Assembly (NCBI RefSeq): GCF_000725885.1
Contig: NZ_JODR01000019.1
Coordinates: forward strand, 62,001-126,000
DNA: 64,000 bases
Direction: 5' to 3'
Source of the DNA: Streptomyces albus subsp. albus
GTDB lineage: Bacteria; Actinomycetota; Actinomycetes; Streptomycetales; Streptomycetaceae
Within the stretch, counting starts at the first letter, position 1. Every line of letters begins with the position of its first letter. The position numbers were made by a program, and so were the translations under genes. Positions 32,445 to 42,063 of the stretch are shown here, in pieces. The notes beneath the pieces were generated by a model. It worked only from the letters and a program-made list of their open reading frames with translations, did no database searches and was not told the DNA's origin.

Positions 32445-34234
32445 GCCGGGCCGTGCGAACGGCCGCACGCACCCTGCCGACGGCCGTCGGCAGGGCACTC
32501 GCCGCCCTCGGCGTGCTGCTCGTCATCGGACTGCTGCCGTGGCTGACCCGCACCGACCCGGCCCGCACGATCCTGCACGCCCGCTACGCCGACCGCGAGC
32601 CCACCCCCGGCACCCTGGCCGCCATCCGCCGCGAGACCGGACTGGACGCCGGACCCCTGCACCTGCTGGGCGACTGGGCCTTCGGGCTGCTGCGCGGCGA
32701 CTTCGGCACCTCCTGGGTCTCCGGCCAGCCCGTCCGCCCCGATGTGCTGTCCGCCCTCGGCGTCTCCCTGACGCTGATGGCCGCCTCCCTGGCCGTCGCC
32801 CTCCTGGTGGCCGCGGCGCTCGGTGCGCGCACCCTCCTCGCCGGCGCGCGCGGACCAGGACACAAGCCCCCCACGGCACGGGCCGGCGCCCTCGGAGCGG
32901 TGCTCGCCGCCCTCCCCGAGTTCCTGCTGGCCGCCGTGCTCGCCACGGTCTTCGCCGTACGGCTCGGCTGGTTCCCCGCGGTCGGCTGGGGCGGCGCGCC
33001 GGGCGACGCCCTGCACGCCGCCGTGCTGCCCGCCCTCGCCATGGGCCTGCCCGCGGGCGCCCTGCTGGGACGGCTGCTGGACGACGCGCTGCCCGGCGCC
33101 TTCGCCGAGGACTGGGTGCGCACCGCCGCCGCGAGCGGGCTGCCGCCCGCCCGTATCGCACGGCACGCGCTCCGGCGCGTCCTGCCGCCCCTGCTGCCCC
33201 AGTTCGGCTTCGTCGTCGTCGGCCTCACCGGCGGCGCCGTCACCGTCGAGACCCTCTTCTCGATCCCCGGGCTCGGCGGCACCGCCCTGTCCGCCGCCCT
33301 CGCCCAGGACCTGCCCGTCCTCCAGGCGTGCGTCCTGCTGCTGCTCGCCCTGGGTGTCGCCGTCGGCATCGCCGTCCGCGCCGTCCGGCGAGCCGCGCTC
33401 GGCCCCGCCCTCGACGCCGGCGCCCTGCCCGCCCTGCGCCGCCCCGCACTGCCCCCGTCCCGCACCCTGACCGCGACGGCACTCGTGTCGGCCGCCCTGC
33501 TGGCCGGCGTCATCGCCTACGGGATGACCCGCGACCCCCTGCACGTGGACACCGCCGCCCGGCTCGCCCCGCCCGGCGCCGCCCACCCGCTGGGCACCGA
33601 CGCGCTCGGCCGCGACGTGCTCGCCCGCCTCGGCCACGGCGCCGCCCGCACCGCCCTCACCTCCCTCGCGGTCGCCGCCGCCACCCTCGTCCTCGGCGTG
33701 GCACTGGGCGTGCTCACCCGCTGGGCGGAGGGCCTGCGCGAGGTCGTCAACGCGCTGCCCCCGGTCATCTCCGGGCTCGTCGTCGCCGGCATCGCCGGGT
33801 CCGGCGCCACGGGGGCCGCCGTCGCCGTCACCGTCGTCGCCTGGGCACCCATCGCCGCGCACACCGCCGCGCTGTACGAGCAGGAGCGCGCCGCCGCCCA
33901 CGTGGAGGGCGCCGTCGCCCTCGGCGCCGGCCGCGGCCACCTGCTGCGCCGCCACATCCTCCCCGGGGTACTGCCCCCGGTCCTGCGGCACGCGCTGCTG
34001 CGCATCCCCGCCCTGGCCCTCGCCCTGGCCTCGCTCGGCTTCCTCGGCCTGGGCACCGAACCGCCCGCCCCCGAGTGGGGCCGCATGCTCTCGGAGAACA
34101 TGCCCTACGCCGAGCGCGCCCCCTGGGCCGTCCTCGCGCCCGCCGCCGCCCTCGCCGCCGTCGGCGTACTGGCCGTCGCGGCCGGCGCCCTGACCGCGGG
34201 CGCCCGCCCCCGGCGCGGCGGAGGCAGCCGGTGA
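32441..34234 (+). CDS. Fused DppB-DppC type ABC transporter permease
   Basis: 597 residues, twice the length of a single permease. The first half is DppB-like (DWAFGLLRGDFGTSWVSGQP; EAA loop EDWVRTAAASGLPPARIARH; GGAVTVETLFSIPGLGG). The second is DppC-like (HPLGTDALGRDVLARLGHGA; EGAVALGAGRGHLLRRHILP; LGFLGLGTEPPAPEWGRML). Fusion of both half-channels in one chain is unusual. GTG start overlaps the upstream stop, and its own stop overlaps the MFS start. No ATPase gene follows, so an ATPase encoded elsewhere must energise it. Confidence 0.88.
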   Translation: MSRAVRTAARTLPTAVGRALAALGVLLVIGLLPWLTRTDPARTILHARYADREPTPGTLAAIRRETGLDAGPLHLLGDWAFGLLRGDFGTSWVSGQPVRPDVLSALGVSLTLMAASLAVALLVAAALGARTLLAGARGPGHKPPTARAGALGAVLAALPEFLLAAVLATVFAVRLGWFPAVGWGGAPGDALHAAVLPALAMGLPAGALLGRLLDDALPGAFAEDWVRTAAASGLPPARIARHALRRVLPPLLPQFGFVVVGLTGGAVTVETLFSIPGLGGTALSAALAQDLPVLQACVLLLLALGVAVGIAVRAVRRAALGPALDAGALPALRRPALPPSRTLTATALVSAALLAGVIAYGMTRDPLHVDTAARLAPPGAAHPLGTDALGRDVLARLGHGAARTALTSLAVAAATLVLGVALGVLTRWAEGLREVVNALPPVISGLVVAGIAGSGATGAAVAVTVVAWAPIAAHTAALYEQERAAAHVEGAVALGAGRGHLLRRHILPGVLPPVLRHALLRIPALALALASLGFLGLGTEPPAPEWGRMLSENMPYAERAPWAVLAPAAALAAVGVLAVAAGALTAGARPRRGGGSR

Positions 34235-35988
34235 CCGGCGCGCGCACCGCCCGGCCGGGCGGCAGCGGCACCCGACGGGCGCGCACCTCGCTCGGCGCGC
34301 TGGGCGACATACGGCTGCTGCCCCCGTTCGCACGGCTGCTGGCGGGCACCCAGCTCGCGTTCAACATCGGCTTCTTCGCCGTCCTGCCGTACCTGGCCGC
34401 ACACCTGGGCGGAACCCTCGGCATGGGCGGCTGGCTGGTCGGCCTCGTACTGGGCCTGCGGACCTTCAGCCAGCAGGGGCTGTTCGTCGTCGGCGGCGCC
34501 CTCACCGACCGGTTCGGGCCACGCCCCGTCGTCCTGGCCGGGTGCCTGCTGCGGATCGCCGGGTTCGTCTGGCTGGGGTACGCGCACGGCACGGGCTCCG
34601 TCGTCGCCGCAGTGGTGTGCGTGGGCTTCGCGGCGGCACTCTTCTCACCCGCCGTCGAATCGGAGACGGCACGCCAGGCGGTACGCCACGAGACGGCCAC
34701 CGGATACCCGCGGGCCCGCACCCTCGCGGTCTTCTCCGCCGCCGGGCAGGCCGGCGCCTTCCTCGGGCCCCTGCTCGGTTCGCTGCTGCTGCTCGCCGAC
34801 TTCCGCACCGCCTGCCTGGCGGGCGCCGCCGTCTTCGTCGCCGTCCTGGCCGGCCACTGGCACTGGATGCCGCACGGACGCCCCGACAGCACACCGCCGC
34901 CCGGCGGGCCCACCGGGAGCGAGGGCGCCGACGGGAGCGAGGACGGCGATGCCGGGGGTGGCGACGGCGGGGCCGGAGACCGCAGCGCCGAAGCCGGTCG
35001 CAGCGGTGAGCGTGGCGCCAGTGGTGGGAGTGACCCCGGTGGCGGTAGTGGCGGGCGCATCGTCAGCGCCGGGCGTGCCGCCAGTGGCGGAAATGGCCGC
35101 AGCAGCGGGCATGGCCCCAGTGGCGGGAGTGACAGGCACGACGTAAGCGCCGAGTGCGGTGCCAGTGGCGAATGTGGCGCCGGTGGCGGGCGCGGTACCA
35201 GCACCGAGTGTGGCGCCAGTGCCGGGGGCGGCGGCGCCGAAGCCGGCCGCAGCGGCGGGCGTGGCGCCAGTGGCGGCAGTGGTGGCCACGACGTAAGCAC
35301 CGACCGCGCCACCAGCACCGGCCGCGCCGCCGGCACCGGCCGCGCCGTCGGCGACCGGCGTCGCGTACGGCGGTCGGAGGGCGGCGCCTGGCGGGCCACC
35401 TTCCGCAACGGGCCCTTCCTCCTGCTGTGCCTCGCCCACGGCACCTATCTGCTCGCCTACAACCAGCTGTACCTCACCCTGCCCGAGGAGGTCGTGCGGG
35501 CCACCGGCTCGCAGACGGCCCTCGGCTGGCTGTTCGCGCTCTCCTCACTGCTGGTGGTCTGCGCGCAGCTTCCCGTGACGAGAGCCGTGGGGGAGCGGCT
35601 GGACCACCGGGCCGCCCTGTGCGGCGGGCTCGCCGTGGTCGCCGCCGGGTTCCTGACCGTGGCCGCGACCGCGCCGCTCGGCCTGCGGGGCGCCGTCGGC
35701 CTGGTGCCGGCCGCGGTGTACGTGCTCGCCCTCACCTTCGGGCAGATGCTGGCCGTCCCGGCGAGCCGTGCCCTGGTCACGGAGCTGGTGCCGGCGGAGC
35801 GGCTGGGCTTCGGCATGGGCGTGCTCTCGTCGTTCGGCGGCGCCGTCGTGCTGGCCGGCAGCTCCGCGACGGGCGCGCTGTTCGGCACCGGGCTGGGGCC
35901 CGCCGCCGTCTGGTCCGTTCTGGCGGGCGTCCCGCTGCTGGGCGCCGTGGCGGGACGCGCGGTACGGGTGCGGCGCGCCGCCGGCTGA
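34231..35988 (+). CDS. MFS transporter with large low-complexity central loop
   Basis: 585 residues. N-terminal six helices (FNIGFFAVLPYLAAHLGG; loop GGALTDRFGPRPVVLAGCL; PAVESETARQAV; AGAFLGPLLGSLLLLADF) and C-terminal six (FLLLCLAHGTYLLAYNQLYL; LVTELVPAERLGFGMGVLSS). Between them, residues about 225-375 are Gly/Ser/Ala/Cys-poor repeats (SGG, AEAGRSG, ECGAS units), absent in usual MFS proteins. GTG start coupled to the permease. With the SBP and permease it recalls opine-metallophore loci, where an MFS protein exports the metallophore, but the biosynthetic genes are not here. Confidence 0.85.
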   Translation: MTGARTARPGGSGTRRARTSLGALGDIRLLPPFARLLAGTQLAFNIGFFAVLPYLAAHLGGTLGMGGWLVGLVLGLRTFSQQGLFVVGGALTDRFGPRPVVLAGCLLRIAGFVWLGYAHGTGSVVAAVVCVGFAAALFSPAVESETARQAVRHETATGYPRARTLAVFSAAGQAGAFLGPLLGSLLLLADFRTACLAGAAVFVAVLAGHWHWMPHGRPDSTPPPGGPTGSEGADGSEDGDAGGGDGGAGDRSAEAGRSGERGASGGSDPGGGSGGRIVSAGRAASGGNGRSSGHGPSGGSDRHDVSAECGASGECGAGGGRGTSTECGASAGGGGAEAGRSGGRGASGGSGGHDVSTDRATSTGRAAGTGRAVGDRRRVRRSEGGAWRATFRNGPFLLLCLAHGTYLLAYNQLYLTLPEEVVRATGSQTALGWLFALSSLLVVCAQLPVTRAVGERLDHRAALCGGLAVVAAGFLTVAATAPLGLRGAVGLVPAAVYVLALTFGQMLAVPASRALVTELVPAERLGFGMGVLSSFGGAVVLAGSSATGALFGTGLGPAAVWSVLAGVPLLGAVAGRAVRVRRAAG

Positions 35989-36139
35989 GGGGCGTCTTGG
36001 ATACGGTCCCAGGGTCCGGGGTACGCGCTCGTGGCTCCCGGCGTGGGGCCGCCCCCCCCTCGCGGACCGGCCGGCTACGCCGGGGCGCGGCGGACCCCGG
36101 CCGTGACCGACCACCGCACCCGACCCGCAAGGAGCACCC

Positions 36140-36541
36140 GTGGCGCAGCTCTCCGACGGCATCAAGAAGATCCTCGACGGCAAGGTGTTCATCGCCCTGG
36201 TCACCCTCCAGCCCGACGGCAGCCCGCAGGTGTCGCCGGTGTGGGTGAAGCGGGACGGTGACGACGTGCTCGTCTCCACCACCGCCGACCGGCGCAAGAC
36301 GCTCAACATGCGGCGCGACCCGCGTGTCACCGTCCTGGTGCAGCCCGCCGACGACCCGTACCTGTACGCGGAGCTGCGCGGTACGGCGCAGCTGACCACC
36401 GAGGGCGGCCAGGAACTCATCGACGAGCTGTCGCGCAAGTACACCGGCAAGAGCTACGCCGAGTTCAACCCGTCGTCGGCCGGCGAGGCCGAACGCGTCG
36501 TCGTGCGGATCACCGTCGAGAAGGTCGCCGGCCGGCTGTGA
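36140..36541 (+). CDS. PPOX class F420-dependent oxidoreductase
   Basis: 133 residues of the split-barrel flavin/F420-binding fold: [40 protein letters not shown] and [19 protein letters not shown]. Likely binds F420 or heme/FMN and reduces an unknown substrate. GTG start at 36140 with AAGGAG in front. It stands alone between the transporter operon and cysS. Confidence 0.9.
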   Translation: MAQLSDGIKKILDGKVFIALVTLQPDGSPQVSPVWVKRDGDDVLVSTTADRRKTLNMRRDPRVTVLVQPADDPYLYAELRGTAQLTTEGGQELIDELSRKYTGKSYAEFNPSSAGEAERVVVRITVEKVAGRL

Positions 36542-36621
36542 TCCGTCGCCCGCCGCCCCGCGCCGCCGCCCCTCCCCGGGAGGGGCACGGCAGGGCCCGG
36601 CGGGCTACTACCCTTGACCCC

Positions 36622-38022
36622 GTGACTCTTCGCCTGTACGACACCAGCGCCCGGCAGATCCGCGACTTCAGCCCTCTCGAACCCGGCTGTGTCTCGATCT
36701 ACCTGTGCGGCGCCACCGTGCAGGCCGCCCCGCACATCGGGCACATCCGCTCGGGCCTCAACTTCGACATCATGCGCCGCTGGTTCCTGCACCGCGGCTA
36801 CGAAGTGACGTTCATCCGCAACGTCACCGACATCGACGACAAGATCATCGCGAAGTCCGCCGAGCAGGGCCGCCCCTGGTGGGCGATCGGCTACGAGAAC
36901 GAGCGCGCTTTCAACGCCGCCTACGAGGCCCTGGGCTGCCTGCCGCCGACCAACGAGCCGCGCGCCACCGGGCACATCCCCGAGATGGTCGAGATGATGC
37001 GGGTCCTGATCGACCGGGGCCACGCCTACGCCGCCGACGGCAACGTCTACTTCGACGTCCGCTCCTTCCCCGAGTACCTGGCCCTGTCCAACCAGGACCT
37101 CGACAACCTCCTCCAGCCCTCCGGCGAGGGCGAGACGGGCAAGCGCGACCCCCGGGACTTCGCCATGTGGAAGGCCGCCAAGCCGGGCGAGCCCTTCTGG
37201 GAGACGCCGTTCGGCCCCGGCCGCCCCGGCTGGCACCTGGAGTGCTCCGCGATGGCGCACAAGTACCTGGGCCGCGCCTTCGACATCCACGGCGGCGGCG
37301 TCGACCTGGTCTTCCCGCACCACGAGAACGAGATCGCCCAGTCCCGCGCCTTCGGGGACGAGTTCGCCCGCTACTGGGCCCACAACGCCTGGGTCACCAT
37401 GAGCGGCGAGAAGATGAGCAAGTCGCTGGGCAACTCGGTGCTGGTCAGCGAGATGGTCAAGCACTGGCGTCCGCTCGTGCTCCGCTACTACCTGGGCACC
37501 CCGCACTACCGCTCCACCATCGAGTACAGCGAGGAGTCCCTGCGCGAGGCGGACGCCGCCTTCGGCCGTATCGAGGGCTTCCTCCAGCGCGGCACCGAGC
37601 TGGTGGGCGAGGTGGCGCCCGCCGAGCAGCTGCCCGACGCGTTCGCCGACGCGATGGACGACGACTTCTCGGTGCCGCAGGCGCTGGCCGTCGTCCACAC
37701 CACCGTCCGGCAGGGCAACGCCGCTCTCGGCGACGGGGACCGGACGGCCGTCTCGCAGGCGGTGGCGCAGGTGCGGGCCATGCTCGGTGTCCTGGGCATG
37801 GACCCCCTGGACCCCGCGTGGGCCGCCGCGTCCGGTGACGGCGGCGCCAGCCTGCACGCGGTGGTGGACTCCCTGGTCGGGCTGGTCCTGGAACAGCGGC
37901 AGGCGGCGCGGGCGCGGAAGGACTACGCCACCGCCGACGCCCTCCGCGACGAGCTGAAGCGCGCCGGCCTCTCCGTCGAGGACACCCCCTCGGGCCCCCG
38001 CTGGGAGCTGGCCTCCGACTGA
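36622..38022 (+). CDS. cysS: Cysteinyl-tRNA synthetase
   Basis: 466 residues, class I synthetase. Signature HIGH in [20 protein letters not shown], zinc ligands around CGATVQ and [24 protein letters not shown], and KMSKS in [18 protein letters not shown]-terminal DALR-type helices. GTG start at 36622 fits the conserved N-terminus ([14 protein letters not shown]). An in-frame ATG at 36538 would add a Pro/Arg-rich segment and is rejected. Confidence 0.97.
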   Translation: MTLRLYDTSARQIRDFSPLEPGCVSIYLCGATVQAAPHIGHIRSGLNFDIMRRWFLHRGYEVTFIRNVTDIDDKIIAKSAEQGRPWWAIGYENERAFNAAYEALGCLPPTNEPRATGHIPEMVEMMRVLIDRGHAYAADGNVYFDVRSFPEYLALSNQDLDNLLQPSGEGETGKRDPRDFAMWKAAKPGEPFWETPFGPGRPGWHLECSAMAHKYLGRAFDIHGGGVDLVFPHHENEIAQSRAFGDEFARYWAHNAWVTMSGEKMSKSLGNSVLVSEMVKHWRPLVLRYYLGTPHYRSTIEYSEESLREADAAFGRIEGFLQRGTELVGEVAPAEQLPDAFADAMDDDFSVPQALAVVHTTVRQGNAALGDGDRTAVSQAVAQVRAMLGVLGMDPLDPAWAAASGDGGASLHAVVDSLVGLVLEQRQAARARKDYATADALRDELKRAGLSVEDTPSGPRWELASD

Positions 38023-38157
38023 GCCGTCGCCCCGCCCGGCCCCGGCCCCGCCCGCCCACCGGCTGGCGGCGGGGCCCGGCGCCGGGTACCGGTACCGTTG
38101 ACAGGCCGCACGCACACGCGAATCAGCGACCCCGTACGCAAGCAAGGTAGGTACCCC

Positions 38158-39087
38158 ATGCCCGGCAAGAAGAAGGGCCCCACGATCGGCAGCGGAGGGA
38201 ATCGTCGCCGCGGCCTGGAGGGCAAGGGCCCCACCCCGCCCGCCGAGATGCGCAAGGGCCACGCCAAGCAGCGCGCCGCCCAGGCCAAGGCGCGGCGCGC
38301 CCAGGGCCGCCCCCAGCGCGGCGGTCCGCGCGGCGGCAAGGGCACCGCGGAGCTGGTGGTCGGCCGCAACTCGGTGGTGGAGGCGCTGCGCGAGGGCGTC
38401 CCGGCGAACGCTCTGTACGTCCAGCAGTTCATCGACAACGACGAGCGCGTCCGCGAGGCGGTGCAGCTCGCCGGCGAGCGCGGCGGTATCCGTCTGGTCG
38501 AGGCGCCGCGCCCCGAACTGGACCGGATGACCAACGGCCTCAACCACCAGGGCCTCGTCCTCCAGGTCCCGCCGTACGAGTACGCGCACCCGGAGGACCT
38601 GGCGGCGGCGGCCTTCGACCGGGGCGAGGACCCGCTGATCGTCGCCCTCGACGGGGTGACCGATCCGCGCAACCTGGGCGCTGTGGTCCGTTCCGCCTCG
38701 GCGTTCGGCGGGCACGGCGTCGTGGTGCCGGAGCGGCGCGCGGCCGGGATGACGGCGGGGGCGTGGAAGACGTCGGCCGGTACGGCGGCGCGTACGCCGG
38801 TGGCGCGCGCCACCAATCTCACCCGTGCGCTGGAGGCGTACCAGAAGGCGGGGCTGACGGTGATCGGACTCGCCGCGGACGGCGAGGTGGAGCTGGAGGA
38901 CGTCGCCGCGCTCGACGGCCCGCTCGTGGTCGTCGTCGGCAGCGAGGGCAAGGGGCTGTCGCGGCTGGTCGGCGAGACCTGCGACCTGCGGGTGCGGATC
39001 CCGATGCCGGGCGGCGCCGAGTCGCTGAACGCCGGCGTCGCGGCGGGTGTCGTGCTCTACGAGGCGGCGCGGCGCCGCCGGGCCTGA
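38158..39087 (+). CDS. rlmB: 23S rRNA (guanosine(2251)-2'-O)-methyltransferase RlmB-like
   Basis: 309 residues, SpoU/TrmH family. Basic N-terminal tail ([16 protein letters not shown]...), L30e-like substrate domain ([20 protein letters not shown]), then the knotted domain with [40 protein letters not shown] and [20 protein letters not shown]. Follows cysS by 135 bp, the usual actinobacterial pair. TTGACA at 38098-38103, beside a GGTACCGGTACC palindrome, may be part of its own promoter. Confidence 0.95.
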   Translation: MPGKKKGPTIGSGGNRRRGLEGKGPTPPAEMRKGHAKQRAAQAKARRAQGRPQRGGPRGGKGTAELVVGRNSVVEALREGVPANALYVQQFIDNDERVREAVQLAGERGGIRLVEAPRPELDRMTNGLNHQGLVLQVPPYEYAHPEDLAAAAFDRGEDPLIVALDGVTDPRNLGAVVRSASAFGGHGVVVPERRAAGMTAGAWKTSAGTAARTPVARATNLTRALEAYQKAGLTVIGLAADGEVELEDVAALDGPLVVVVGSEGKGLSRLVGETCDLRVRIPMPGGAESLNAGVAAGVVLYEAARRRRA

Positions 39088-39094
39088 CGCGTCG

Positions 39095-39128
39095 GGTCCG
39101 GGGCCGCCCCGCGGGGCGGCCCCGGACC
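39095..39128. terminator. Strong hairpin after rlmB
   Basis: A perfect 16-bp stem GGTCCGGGGCCGCCCC and its complement, separated by GC only, so a tight-loop hairpin. Typical position eight bases after the stop. Confidence 0.85.
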
Positions 39129-39206
39129 GAGCCGATGATCCTTTGACGGGCCTCCGACAGATCGGGGCGGTCAAGGCAGTGTCCTAAACGTCCGTCACTC
39201 GGTTAG

Positions 39207-41144
39207 ATGAGTGTGGACACCAGAACACCCCGCGCACCCGGCGCTTCGGGCCGCGGCTCTGGGCACGGCCCAGGGGGGAACCCCCGCGGTTTCTTCGACG
39301 ACGAGCCGGTGCTGAGCACGGTAAAGGTCCCGTCCGACCCCGCAGAGGTGGTCGTCAATCACGCAAGTTTCCGAGTGCGGCTCGGCGCGTCCTCCGCGCC
39401 GGCCGCCCTCTCCCCTTCCGTGGCCGCACGCGCCGCCCTGGCGACCGCGGCCCACCCCCGTCCGGCCGTGGCGGCCACCGCCACGCGGCGCGACACGGCG
39501 TTCGAGGACACCGAGCCGATCCCCGTCGCCGCCGGCGCGGCCCGCCGCACCGCCGGCGCCCCGGCCCGCCGCCGCGCCCCCGTCGTGTGGAGCGGCGGTG
39601 CCGAACCGGACGACACGGGCGCCACCAAGGTGATCCAGGCCGCCCGCACGGCCGGCCTCGTCGGCTTCACCGGCCACCCCCGGGCCCCCGCCGACACCGA
39701 CACGCCGTCCATGCCGTCCACGCAGTCCCCCTCGCCGACGTCGTCCACGCAGACGCTGCCCCGAGTCGGGGACCTGCCGCCGCGTGGCGGCCCCGCCACC
39801 GTGGTCGGCCCGCCCCGCGGCCCCCAGCCCTCGGAGAACCGGCCCGTCCCGCCGCCCACCGGCGAGCCCCTGCTGAAGGGCGTACGCCCGGCGCGCGGCG
39901 CGTTCGACGACCTGGACGGCCCCGACGCCCCCAGCGGTCCGCCCGGACCCGACGCCGAGGACACCGGCGAACTGGCCACGATCGGCCACGAAGGCCCCTA
40001 CGAGGACACCGCCGGGACCGGCACCGACAACCGGCGCCGCCGTGAAGCCCTGCGGAACGCCTACTACCCCGGGCGCCGGATGAACCTCGGCGTCGTCCTC
40101 CTCCCGCTGCGGGTCTTCCTCGGCCTCATCACCGTCTACGCGGGCATGGGCAAACTGTGCGACCCCGTCTACTTCGACGGCGGTGAGCGCGGCTCCATGG
40201 TCACCTGGCTGCGGTCCCTGCATCCGTGGACGATCGCCTCCCCGCTGCGGGACTTCGCCCTCGCCCACCCGGTCGGCGCCGGGCTGACCGTGGCGTTCCT
40301 CCAGGTCATCGTCGGCGTCCTCACGATCTTCGGACTCTGGCAGCGCGTCGCGGCCGGCGTCGGCGCCCTGCTGTCCGCCGCCCTGCTGCTGACCGTCAGC
40401 TGGCGGACCGTCCCCGCCTACGAGGCGCCCGACATCATCTACCTCGCCGCCTGGAGCCCGCTGATCATCGCCGGCGCCCCCGTCTTCTCCGTCGACGGCC
40501 GGCTCGCCGGCGAGGCGTGGCGCAAGCTGGGGCCCCGCGTCTCCCTGTGGGACCTGCGCCGCCGCGTACTGCGCCGCGGCACCCTGATCGCCTCGGTGAT
40601 CATCGGCCTCGCCCTGCTGGTCGGCTCCCTGCTGGGCAGCGCCGTCCGCTCCGCCCAGCCCGCCACCGGCACCCAGCCCGGCAAGACCCCCACCAACCGG
40701 CTGCCGGGCTCCCCGATGCCGGGCACCCCCGGAGCGGGGTCGAGCAGCGGCCAGGCCACGCGCGGGCCCGACGGCGGCGCCGACGGGCGACGGGACGGCA
40801 CGGACCGCCGCCGCGACGGCCGCACGTCCACCGACGAGACCCGGCCGGGCGAGGGACGGGCCACCAGCGGCCCGGAGACCACGCCCACCCAGGGCGCCAC
40901 CCAGGGCCCCGGACAGGGCACCACGTCCCCCCAGGAGGGCACCACGGCGCCGCCGCCCCAACAGCAGTCCCCGCAGCAGCCGCAGGCCACCACCGGCACC
41001 GGCACGGGCTCGCCCAACGGTCTGTCCCGCCAGTCCGCCGACACCGGCGGCAGCGCCTCGACGGGCTCGGGCGGCGGCACGTCCACGTCCGGCGGCGGCA
41101 GCGGCGGCGGACGCGGCGCGCTGGGCGGCCTGTTGGGCCGCTGA
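39207..41144 (+). CDS. DoxX family membrane protein with long disordered ends
   Basis: 645 residues. The first ~285 residues are Pro/Ala/Arg-rich and cytoplasmic in character; residues about 290-450 carry four membrane helices of the DoxX family (MNLGVVLLPLRVFLGLITVY, VTWLRSLHPWTIASPLRDF region, AFLQVIVGVLTIFGLWQRVA, LLLTVSWRTVP), plus a further helix near 470. The C-terminal ~150 residues are a Thr/Pro/Gln/Gly tail. The family role (redox or thiosulfate-related) is uncertain here. No ribosome site precedes the ATG, so a leaderless start is possible. Confidence 0.85.
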   Translation: MSVDTRTPRAPGASGRGSGHGPGGNPRGFFDDEPVLSTVKVPSDPAEVVVNHASFRVRLGASSAPAALSPSVAARAALATAAHPRPAVAATATRRDTAFEDTEPIPVAAGAARRTAGAPARRRAPVVWSGGAEPDDTGATKVIQAARTAGLVGFTGHPRAPADTDTPSMPSTQSPSPTSSTQTLPRVGDLPPRGGPATVVGPPRGPQPSENRPVPPPTGEPLLKGVRPARGAFDDLDGPDAPSGPPGPDAEDTGELATIGHEGPYEDTAGTGTDNRRRREALRNAYYPGRRMNLGVVLLPLRVFLGLITVYAGMGKLCDPVYFDGGERGSMVTWLRSLHPWTIASPLRDFALAHPVGAGLTVAFLQVIVGVLTIFGLWQRVAAGVGALLSAALLLTVSWRTVPAYEAPDIIYLAAWSPLIIAGAPVFSVDGRLAGEAWRKLGPRVSLWDLRRRVLRRGTLIASVIIGLALLVGSLLGSAVRSAQPATGTQPGKTPTNRLPGSPMPGTPGAGSSSGQATRGPDGGADGRRDGTDRRRDGRTSTDETRPGEGRATSGPETTPTQGATQGPGQGTTSPQEGTTAPPPQQQSPQQPQATTGTGTGSPNGLSRQSADTGGSASTGSGGGTSTSGGGSGGGRGALGGLLGR

Positions 41145-41193
41145 ACCGCAGACCGGGCGCCGGCGACCGCACCCGGGAGCGAGCGCACGAGAC

Positions 41194-41233
41194 GGCCGAC
41201 GGCCCCACCTGGAAACAGGCGGGGCCGTCGGCC
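41194..41233. terminator. Long bidirectional hairpin terminator
   Basis: A 13-bp stem GGCCGACGGCCCC / GGGGCCGTCGGCC extended past an A-C mismatch by CCTG-GAAA-CAGG, giving a GAAA tetraloop. It separates the convergent DoxX and nucleotidyltransferase genes. Confidence 0.9.
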
Positions 41234-41249
41234 ATTGTGTGGGGCCGGG

Positions 41250-41975
41250 TCAGCCGTCCCGGCGGTCCCCGCGGGCGAGTTCCCTGGCCGCCTCCATGAG
41301 GTCCTTGGCGGTGTCGATGGCACGCCAGTAGGAGCCCTGGGGCAACGGGAAGCCCGCCAGGGCCCGTTCGCGGGCCAGCCGGGGGAAGGTCGTGCGCTCG
41401 TGGTCGCCGCGCTCGGGCAGCAGCCCGGTGAACCGGGGCGAGAAGACGTAGACACCCGCGTTGATCAGATACGGGGACGGGGGCGCCTCGATGAAGTCGA
41501 GAACGTGGCCGAACTCGTCCGTCTCCACCGCGCCCCACGGGATACGGGGCCGGGCGAGCGCGAGAGTGGCCGTCGCGTCGCGCTCCGTGTGGAAGGCGGC
41601 CATCTCGCGCAGCGAGAAACGCGTCCAGATGTCACCGTTGGTCGCGTACCAGGGCTCCTCCGGACGCGGCAGGGACCGCGCGGCGAACTTCAGCCCGCCG
41701 CCCCGCCCCAGTGGCTCCTTCTCGGTGACCGTCGTGACGTGGCAGGGGAGTTCGGCCTTGGCGAGCCATTCCTCCAGCACCTCGGCGAGGTGGCCGGAGG
41801 AGACGACGACATCGGTGACGCCCTCGGCAGCGAGCCAGGCCAGTTGGTGGCCGATGATCGGCACGCCGGTGCCGGGGATCTCGACCATCGGCTTGGGGCG
41901 GTCGTCGGTATACGGCCGCAGCCGTGATCCCTGCCCACCGGCGAGGATCACGGCCTGGGTCGGATGCTGGGTCAT
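41250..41975 (-). CDS. NDP-sugar nucleotidyltransferase family protein
   Basis: 241 residues. Signature AVILAGGQGSRLRPYTDDRP followed by KPMVEIPG, then ATNGDIWTRFSLREMAAFH (metal-binding Asp region) and INAGVYVFSPRF. Forms an NDP-hexose from sugar-1-phosphate and NTP; glucose or mannose versus other sugars cannot be decided. Start ATG 41975. No sugar-pathway neighbours in the window. Confidence 0.9.
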   Translation of the reverse strand: MTQHPTQAVILAGGQGSRLRPYTDDRPKPMVEIPGTGVPIIGHQLAWLAAEGVTDVVVSSGHLAEVLEEWLAKAELPCHVTTVTEKEPLGRGGGLKFAARSLPRPEEPWYATNGDIWTRFSLREMAAFHTERDATATLALARPRIPWGAVETDEFGHVLDFIEAPPSPYLINAGVYVFSPRFTGLLPERGDHERTTFPRLARERALAGFPLPQGSYWRAIDTAKDLMEAARELARGDRRDG

Positions 41976-42063
41976 GTGCCGCAGCCTATGCGGGCGCGGC
42001 GCACCACGGGTGCGTGACCGCGCACCCGGGCGGGCCGGGGGCCGGCCCCCGGCAGCGTGGGGA

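Noticed and set aside
32168..34333. 721-residue minus-strand frame opposite the permease
   Set aside because: Gln/Gly-rich antisense translation; the plus strand gives a clear ABC permease with EAA loops.
34231..35988. Reading the MFS low-complexity region as a second gene on the other strand
   Set aside because: The opposite frames are Pro/Ala/Arg repeats of the same minisatellite; the transporter frame continues correctly on both sides.
36454..39174. 906-residue minus-strand open frame opposite cysS and rlmB
   Set aside because: Antisense frame kept open by high GC in the third codon position; composition is His/Arg/Gly/Val-rich with no domain, and the plus strand encodes two unmistakable genes.
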